The position numbers and the translations under genes are program-made. A stretch of 6,204 nt of DNA. Origin: Marinilabiliales bacterium. GTDB taxonomy: Bacteria > Bacteroidota > Bacteroidia > Bacteroidales > BM523. The stretch is from positions 1 through 6,204 of the forward strand of contig PKSZ01000049.1 in NCBI GenBank assembly GCA_002869425.1. The letters run 5' to 3'. Under the pieces are notes generated by a model, which had not been told where the DNA came from, ran no database searches, and was given only the letters and a program-made list of their open reading frames with translations. Shown piece by piece: positions 1-4,989 of this stretch (positions within the stretch are counted from its first letter, which is position 1; every line of letters begins with the position of its first letter).

Positions 1-86
1 CAATGCGCATAAACCAACATAATGAATATTACTATCCCAAATGACAGCGCGAATTTTGTTCCTAATTTTAAGTCTTTTAATTTCAT
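1..86 (-). CDS. Methyl-accepting chemotaxis protein, N-terminal fragment (cut by left edge)
   Basis: An ATG at 86-84 opens a frame that stays open to the window edge and encodes 28 residues. It begins MKLKDLKLGTKFALSFG and continues with a hydrophobic stretch (IVIFIMLV). A short Lys-rich cytoplasmic start with a 'LKLGTK' element, followed directly by a first transmembrane helix, is the usual beginning of a membrane chemoreceptor. Sensor, HAMP and signalling domains would lie beyond the window. The gene starts 22 bp after the cheW stop and is on the same strand, so it is probably the next gene of the operon. The leader is A-rich (AAGAAATAAAAAACACACGTGACC) with no Shine-Dalgarno sequence. A different membrane protein with a similar start, such as a sensor kinase, is possible, but position after cheA-cheW favours a receptor. 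Confidence 0.72.
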   Translation of the reverse strand, partial: MKLKDLKLGTKFALSFGIVIFIMLVYAH

Positions 87-108
87 GGTCACGTGTGTTT
101 TTTATTTC

Positions 109-609
109 TTATTCATTATTTGTTTCGTTTTGATTGTTTTGTAGCATCACTAATTCATCAGTTGAAAAAACCTTATTCATATCCAGTTTTAAAATAAATT
201 GCTCATCAAGGTGAATAACTCCTGTTATAAATTCAGATTTATATTTGTTTCCGATCCCCGGAGGAGGAAGAATATCTTTATCGTCAATTTCAATTACTTC
301 CTTCACGGCATCAACAATAGCTCCAACCTTTACTTCTTCACCGTCCTGGTCCACTTCACAGACCACAATGCAAGTATCTTTGGTAAACTCCGATTCTTCC
401 ATACCAAACTTAATTCTTGTGTCGATTACAGGTAAAACGGCTCCCCGAAGATTGATAACCCCTTTCATATAGTCCGGCGCTTTTGGAACCTCCGTTATCT
501 TAACCATTTCAAGTATGTTTAAGACATTTTTCACTCCTGCGGCAAAAACTTCTTCACCCAGCTTAAAGGATAAATAGCTCTTAATGTTTGTGTTTATTTG
601 TTCTTCCAT
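109..609 (-). CDS. cheW: CheW coupling protein
   Basis: The 166-residue product is a single CheW domain, about residues 8-155, of normal length for the family. CheW is a cytoplasmic adaptor that links chemoreceptor tips to the P5 domain of CheA in the receptor array. Visible family features are the opening strand YLSFKLGEEVFAAGVKNVLNI, the conserved GVINLRGAVLPVIDTR segment (residues 50-65, with Arg55 in the receptor/kinase contact region), the VGAIVDAVKEVIEI segment, and a closing FITGVIHLDEQFILKLDMNKV strand pair. The last dozen residues are Asn/Glu-rich and probably disordered. The ATG at 609-607 lies 9 bp after the cheA stop, with the leader ATTAAAATT and no Shine-Dalgarno sequence. Family identity is secure. 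Confidence 0.96.
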   Translation of the reverse strand: MEEQINTNIKSYLSFKLGEEVFAAGVKNVLNILEMVKITEVPKAPDYMKGVINLRGAVLPVIDTRIKFGMEESEFTKDTCIVVCEVDQDGEEVKVGAIVDAVKEVIEIDDKDILPPPGIGNKYKSEFITGVIHLDEQFILKLDMNKVFSTDELVMLQNNQNETNNE

Positions 610-618
610 AATTTTAAT

Positions 619-2628
619 TTAAACTTCTTCTGCAGATTGTTTAATAATTTTATTTGTATCTAGCACCAGAGCTACACTTCCATCACCAAGGATAGTAGCT
701 CCAGAAATGAATTCCTGATCCTTATAATGTTTACCCAAAGGTTTGATTACTGCCTGGTATTCACCAACCACATAGTCGACAACAATACCAACAGATTGTT
801 CTTCATATGTAACCACAAGCACCTGCACTGTGTCAGGCATTTCCTTATCAATGGTAAAAAACTCACGCATATTATGAAAAGGAGTTTGTTTTTCATCAAG
901 GACAACAGTGTGTGTGTAATTGTCGATAATTTCAGATTTATTTACAGCATATATTTTTTGAACAGCGGAGAGCGGCACAATAAAATCAGTAACACCTACC
1001 CTTACCAGCAAACCATCGATAATTGATAATGTGAGTGGCAATTTAATTGTAATGGTTGTTCCCTCTCCGGGTTCAGAATCCACTTCAACATCACCACGTA
1101 TAGCTGAAATTTTCCTTTTGACAACATCCATTCCTACACCCCTTCCGGAAACATCGGTTACTTCTTTGGCAGTACTAAAACCAGCCATAAATATCAGATC
1201 AAAAACTTCCTTTTTACTTAATTGTGTTGACTCACTAATTAAATTCTTCTCAATGGCTTTTTGCCTGATTTTTTCGTGATCTAGTCCCTTTCCATCATCA
1301 ATAATTTGAATAAAAACATTGGTTCCTGAATAAAAAGATCGCAATAATATTGTTCCTTCTTCCGGTTTTCCGGAATTTATACGTGTTTGAACATCCTCGA
1401 TACCATGATCAATACTAGTTCTAATGATGTGTAAAATAGGATCGGTAAGATTTTCAATAATTGTTTTATCAAGCTCTGTTTCAGTTCCTTCAGTTTTGAA
1501 ATTAATTTTCTTTCCAAGCCCATTTGACAAATCTCTTACAAGCCGCTGAAACCGGGTAATGATACTTTGAAGTGGTATTAAAGAGATACTGAAAGCATTA
1601 TCCCTTAACTGCCTGGATAACTTTTGGATATTTTCACCAATTGCATCCAGTTCTGCATCCTCCTGTTGCTCTGTAAACAGGCTTAGACGAGCTTGAGTAG
1701 TTACCAGTTCACTAACGAGATTCATCAAGGTATCAATTTTATCAGAAGCCACCCGAATACTGGAAATTACAGAAGTATCTGTTCCTGTAGACTCTTTAGA
1801 ACCCTGCTCTGTTTTGTTTTCTTTGTTTTTAGAAATCTCTCGCTCTAACTTTTGAATATCAACAACCTTGGATTCCTTTTCTATATCCGCTAAATACCTT
1901 ATTACTTTTTCGTCTGCTAAAAGATTACCTTCGGCCACCTGTGTAATTTCCAATTCGCAATCGTCTTCTACAAATAGAAAAACATCACCAATGGCATTTA
2001 GTTCCTGATCTGTAACGATAATAACCTCCCAATACAAGTATGAATTACTCTCCTTAAGGTCATCCAGTAATGGAATGTTTTCAGAATGAGAAATAATTCT
2101 TGACTCACCCAATTCACAGAGCTCATCAAGCAAATACAAGGGATTTGTACCATTCTCAAAAACATCAGGATTTGGTTTAAAAAAGACATAAAAAGACTTT
2201 TGAGTGGAAGCTGTATTGTCTTGATTTTCTATAGGTGTAGCGGCTTTACCTACATCATTGGTTGCGAGCGTTGAAAGCTTTGTAATTAATACAGAGTGAT
2301 TGTTCTCAATCTCCTTTGTAATTTCGTCAGAAAACAGCAAATCCTTAATGTGATCAACAGATTCCAGGGTAATTGTAAGCAAATCGGCACTAACCAAAAA
2401 CTTATCTTCACGCACAAGGTCGTAGATGGTTTCCAGATGATGAGTAAACTCACTCACATGGTCAAAACCAAACATCGCACCTCCACCTTTCAAAGAATGC
2501 ATTGCTCTAAAAACCCTTTCAACAATATCCTTGTCGTTTGGATTCTGTTCCAAAAGAAGCAATGCCTCCTCCAGATCATTGATAAGATCCGTGGCTTCTT
2601 CTTTAAATTTTTGCTTAAATTGATCCAT
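619..2628 (-). CDS. cheA: Chemotaxis histidine kinase CheA, with N-box Asn replaced by Thr
   Basis: The 669-residue product is a full-length CheA, the soluble kinase that autophosphorylates in response to receptors and passes phosphate to CheY. Domains in order: P1/HPt about 1-100, with phospho-acceptor His44 in RAMHSLKGGGAMFGF; a P2-like regulator-docking domain about 146-230 (FYVFFKPNPDVF, GTNPLYLLDELCELG, VFLFVEDD); a polar linker about 232-285; P3 dimerisation about 286-350 (LMNLVSELV); P4 GHKL ATPase about 351-535; and P5 CheW-like about 536-665. P4 has a G1 box DDGKGLD (444-450), an F-box-like MAGFSTAKEVTDVSG and a G2 box GRGVGMDVV. The N box reads HIIRTSIDHGIE: His400, Arg403, Asp407 and His408 are present, but the usual Asn at 404 is Thr (codon ACT). 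That Asn is a Mg-ATP ligand in GHKL kinases, so activity may be altered. The start lies 23 bp after the cheY stop. No frameshift is seen. Confidence 0.96.
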   Translation of the reverse strand: MDQFKQKFKEEATDLINDLEEALLLLEQNPNDKDIVERVFRAMHSLKGGGAMFGFDHVSEFTHHLETIYDLVREDKFLVSADLLTITLESVDHIKDLLFSDEITKEIENNHSVLITKLSTLATNDVGKAATPIENQDNTASTQKSFYVFFKPNPDVFENGTNPLYLLDELCELGESRIISHSENIPLLDDLKESNSYLYWEVIIVTDQELNAIGDVFLFVEDDCELEITQVAEGNLLADEKVIRYLADIEKESKVVDIQKLEREISKNKENKTEQGSKESTGTDTSVISSIRVASDKIDTLMNLVSELVTTQARLSLFTEQQEDAELDAIGENIQKLSRQLRDNAFSISLIPLQSIITRFQRLVRDLSNGLGKKINFKTEGTETELDKTIIENLTDPILHIIRTSIDHGIEDVQTRINSGKPEEGTILLRSFYSGTNVFIQIIDDGKGLDHEKIRQKAIEKNLISESTQLSKKEVFDLIFMAGFSTAKEVTDVSGRGVGMDVVKRKISAIRGDVEVDSEPGEGTTITIKLPLTLSIIDGLLVRVGVTDFIVPLSAVQKIYAVNKSEIIDNYTHTVVLDEKQTPFHNMREFFTIDKEMPDTVQVLVVTYEEQSVGIVVDYVVGEYQAVIKPLGKHYKDQEFISGATILGDGSVALVLDTNKIIKQSAEEV

Positions 2629-2651
2629 TGTAATCTGCTGATTTAATTTGC

Positions 2652-3017
2652 TTATCGCACTACTTTGTTTATGGCTGCCAACAATTTCTGGGGAACGAAT
2701 GGCTTAACAATCCAACCGGTTGCTCCTGCAGATTTAGCTTCCATTTTTTTTGCTGTTTGTGATTCTGTTGTAAGGAATAGAATGGGCACCCTCTTATAGT
2801 CCTCATGCGCCCTTACATCTTTGATAAAACCTATACCATCTTTATTTGGCATGTGTAAATCTGTAATCACAAGAGCAATTGGCTCTCCGTTCAGATACTT
2901 TTGTGCATCTTCTCCGTCAACACCTGCAAGCACATCGTATCCTGCATTCTCAAGGGTAAAACTTAATACTTCCCTAATACTTTCTGAATCATCAACAATT
3001 AAAATCCTCTTTTTCAT
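2652..3017 (-). CDS. cheY: CheY-type single-domain response regulator
   Basis: The 121-residue product is a lone receiver domain with no output domain, the normal CheY size. Acid-pocket residues are Asp9 and Asp10 (ILIVDDS), the phospho-acceptor is Asp53 (VITDLHMPNKDG), the switch Thr is Thr83 (FLTTES), and the conserved Lys is Lys105 (GWIVKPF). Compared with E. coli CheY, the switch aromatic Tyr106 is Trp102 and Asn59 is His55; Glu89 is kept as Glu85. It presumably receives phosphate from the adjacent CheA and is a candidate substrate for the DxxxQ protein two genes upstream. It begins 12 bp after the STAS gene, whose stop is followed by an A/T-only spacer (TAATAAATAAAT) before the ATG at 3017-3015. 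Family identity is secure. Its target, whether a motility motor or another partner, cannot be read from this window. Confidence 0.93.
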   Translation of the reverse strand: MKKRILIVDDSESIREVLSFTLENAGYDVLAGVDGEDAQKYLNGEPIALVITDLHMPNKDGIGFIKDVRAHEDYKRVPILFLTTESQTAKKMEAKSAGATGWIVKPFVPQKLLAAINKVVR

Positions 3018-3029
3018 ATTTATTTATTA

Positions 3030-3344
3030 TTATGCTGACACAAAACTATTTAAACCCGAATTGACCAGTAGCTTTTTACACTCATCATTCAGGTTTGACT
3101 TAACTGAGAACTTTTTCCCTTTTTCCTTTATCGATTTTTCCAATGCAATCAGCAACTGAATAAAGGTTAGGTCCAAAGTAGAAACTTTTGTTAACTCAAT
3201 TGTAATGTCATTTTTACTTTTGACAAGTTTAGCCAACTCAGACTTAATTTCTGTGGCAAAATCAATGGTTAACTCACCAGATATCTTAACGATACTCTGT
3301 CCGTCTTTTTTTGAGACTGTTATTTTATACTTTTTTTCACTCAT
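3030..3344 (-). CDS. STAS-domain protein (SpoIIAA/MlaB-like fold)
   Basis: The 104-residue protein is a single STAS domain. It opens with a strand pair (YKITVSKKDGQSIVKISGELTID), followed by a helix (FATEIKSELAKLV), the strand ITIELTKVSTLDL, the helix TFIQLLIALEKSIKEKG, the strand FSVKSN, and a final helix KKLLVNSGLNSFV. The signature segment VSTLDLTFIQLL lines up with the VSFMDSSGLGVI region of SpoIIAA, placing Asp58 at the conserved Asp and Thr60 at the phosphorylatable Ser. It also resembles the D-T-A-x-L-Q-L-L form seen in MlaB-like and chemotaxis-linked STAS proteins. STAS domains bind partner proteins, often under phosphorylation control. No anti-sigma kinase or PP2C phosphatase is encoded here. 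The ATG lies 1 bp after the preceding stop (TAATATG), which implies translational coupling with the CheZ-like gene. A scaffold or output role in this pathway is an inference. Confidence 0.85.
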   Translation of the reverse strand: MSEKKYKITVSKKDGQSIVKISGELTIDFATEIKSELAKLVKSKNDITIELTKVSTLDLTFIQLLIALEKSIKEKGKKFSVKSNLNDECKKLLVNSGLNSFVSA

Positions 3345-3359
3345 ATTAAAAAAATTCTA
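3342..3359 (-). repeat. Stop/start junction repeat, copy 2 (CheZ-like gene to STAS gene)
   Basis: On the minus strand this reads TAGAATTTTTTTAATATG. It covers the last codons of the CheZ-like gene (…IEFF-stop), a single T, and the ATG of the STAS gene. It differs from copy 1 at one base (T for G). It also contains a run of seven T on the coding strand, where slippage or a sequencing length error is possible; the predicted reading frames on both sides look intact. Confidence 0.6.
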
Positions 3360-4974
3360 TTGAATCGTCTTCGTCTATATCGTCCTGGCCATCAGCGCCC
3401 AGTACTTCGTCATGTAGTTTTCGCTCACTACTCATTGTATAAGATTCTCTTATTTCCTCATAAATTTTATCGGCCTCCTCACTATCTTCTATTTCGAATT
3501 TTCCAAGAACAGTTTTCATCTTATCCTGAAGTTCATCGACTGATTTTTCAAAATAGTTAGACTCATCTATATGTTCAAGTAGATGTTTTAATTCTGCTGT
3601 AACTGTGATGCTTAACTGATCCTTTTCTTTTACTTCATGCGAATCGTCTAAACCTACAGGATCTAAAAGAGAAAGAACCTGTGAGGAAATACCGGCAAAG
3701 TCATTTTTCAAGCTCTGAATAAGGTCTGTTCTTTTGCGAGAAAACTCAGTACTAATTATTTCTTCTCCAATTGATCCAAAATACAAAACTTTTGAAACCG
3801 TTTCCTCTATATTTAAAACAGCCCTTTCATCCAAAGTACCTTTCTCCTTTACCTGCTCTTGTTCTACGTATTGCAAAAGGCTCGATGAGTATTTTTCTAT
3901 TCTGCTGCAAATTTCTGAATGAGACAATACTCCATGCTTGATCTTGCTAACCAAAATAACCATATCTTCAATTTTCTCTACAGAGCGATATAATTCATTT
4001 GCCAACTCCTCGGTAAAATCATTATCCGCAAAGCTCAGATAATCAGAATATTCAAGTCGGAAAACAGATATTGCCTTGCTTCCTTCAAGAATCTTTTCAA
4101 GGTTAGTTTTAATCCCGGAAGTGGATGATTGACACTCATTATTGGCCAGATTAAGTATTTCAGCATGAAGCTTCAGGATTCCAGATAATTTGGATATATA
4201 ATTCAAACCACCGGGCTTATCTATACAAGAACCTGACGAACTAAACTCACTCAATTCATCAATTAGTTTACTATTGGTCTCCTGAACATGTTCAATCTTT
4301 TGACGAATGATATCATGATACTGCAAATCCACAATTATCTGGTCAATATTATTTAGGCAATCACTGGTTTTCTTTTTTAATCCGGGAGCTGCCTCTTTAG
4401 CAAACTGATGCTGTTCTGTAATAAATCCCGTCACAGCTTTTAGCTGATCAGAAATGGCAGACCAAAACTCTTCACTTACATTTCTCAACTTCACCAACCA
4501 GTCGGACTGAACCAAAACCAATCTCTTCAGCTTATATGCCTTGGTTAAAGAAACAATGATTCCGGCTCCTTCATCCACAAGACTGTTTCCATTATCAATT
4601 GATGACTTATCCAGAAGGCTATTTAATCGATTCAATGCCTGTATACTAATATTCAATTGTTTTAGCTGGATGTTCAACGAAACAAAAGATTTTTCAAGAC
4701 TTCTAAAATATCCAAACTTCAGCCAATCAAGTGTTTTTGAAGTATTCTTAAGAATATTAAAAAACTGGACAATGTTTTCGTTCTCAACAACATTATATAT
4801 GGTTTCTGCATCATCTGTAACCGTATTCAATTGCTTATTATACACCCTTAGCCTCTTACTTATTCCAAGGAAGTCTTTATCCATATATTCTTGCACATCA
4901 TCAAGTCTGCGATTAATATCACTGATTGAGCGTATAAGATGATTACAATTATTATGACGCTTGTTTTCTTCCAT
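3346..4974 (-). CDS. Large helical protein with CheZ-type DxxxQ motif, candidate CheY phosphatase
   Basis: This 542-residue protein has no signal peptide or transmembrane segment and looks largely alpha-helical and cytoplasmic. Residues 217-230 read LQYHDIIRQKIEHV, closely matching the catalytic helix of CheZ (from memory QDFQDLTGQVI), where Asp143 and Gln147 act on phospho-CheY; the equivalents are Asp221 and Gln225. A similar segment at 397-407 (LYFGSIGEEII) has Ser and Glu at those places, suggesting a degenerate second copy. Residues 511-520 (SYTMSSERKL) form a distinctive C-terminal element. The tail (529-542) is strongly acidic and ends in Phe, as the CheY-binding tail of CheZ does. CheZ is only about 214 residues, so this is a divergent and much larger relative or a convergent design. 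I see no receptor-type signalling hairpin. It sits 1 bp after the PAS gene and 1 bp before the STAS gene. The phosphatase role is inferred from motif and context. Confidence 0.7.
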   Translation of the reverse strand: MEENKRHNNCNHLIRSISDINRRLDDVQEYMDKDFLGISKRLRVYNKQLNTVTDDAETIYNVVENENIVQFFNILKNTSKTLDWLKFGYFRSLEKSFVSLNIQLKQLNISIQALNRLNSLLDKSSIDNGNSLVDEGAGIIVSLTKAYKLKRLVLVQSDWLVKLRNVSEEFWSAISDQLKAVTGFITEQHQFAKEAAPGLKKKTSDCLNNIDQIIVDLQYHDIIRQKIEHVQETNSKLIDELSEFSSSGSCIDKPGGLNYISKLSGILKLHAEILNLANNECQSSTSGIKTNLEKILEGSKAISVFRLEYSDYLSFADNDFTEELANELYRSVEKIEDMVILVSKIKHGVLSHSEICSRIEKYSSSLLQYVEQEQVKEKGTLDERAVLNIEETVSKVLYFGSIGEEIISTEFSRKRTDLIQSLKNDFAGISSQVLSLLDPVGLDDSHEVKEKDQLSITVTAELKHLLEHIDESNYFEKSVDELQDKMKTVLGKFEIEDSEEADKIYEEIRESYTMSSERKLHDEVLGADGQDDIDEDDSIEFF

Positions 4975-4989
4975 ATTAAAACAATTCTA
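4972..4989 (-). repeat. Stop/start junction repeat, copy 1 (PAS gene to CheZ-like gene)
   Basis: On the minus strand this reads TAGAATTGTTTTAATATG. It covers the last codons of the PAS gene (…VELF-stop), a single T, and the ATG of the CheZ-like gene. It matches the junction at 3342-3359 at 17 of 18 positions. The arrangement TAA-T-ATG allows a ribosome to terminate and restart locally, consistent with translational coupling; no Shine-Dalgarno sequence is present. Confidence 0.6.

Noticed and set aside
90..95. CACGTG palindrome before the receptor gene as an operator
   Set aside because: A 6-bp palindrome in a 22-bp intergenic gap with no flanking symmetry or promoter elements is expected by chance.
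87..108. Internal promoter or terminator in the intergenic gaps
   Set aside because: The gaps are 1-23 bp, lack hairpins with T-tracts, and show no convincing -33/-7 pair of the Bacteroidota type.
1998..2189. 63-codon minus-strand frame inside cheA
   Set aside because: It is out of frame within the well-conserved P2 domain of cheA and has no domain of its own.
4541..4942. 133-codon open frame on the plus strand
   Set aside because: It is antisense to the CheZ-like gene, with no recognisable domain and no independent context.
3346..4974. 542-aa protein as a methyl-accepting chemoreceptor
   Set aside because: It has no transmembrane segment, HAMP domain or conserved receptor signalling hairpin; the DxxxQ helix fits a phosphatase better.
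4972..4980. PAS gene and CheZ-like gene as one gene split by a frameshift
   Set aside because: Both sides form natural ends: the PAS domain finishes just before the stop, the next protein has its own ATG one base later, and the same junction form recurs at the next gene boundary.
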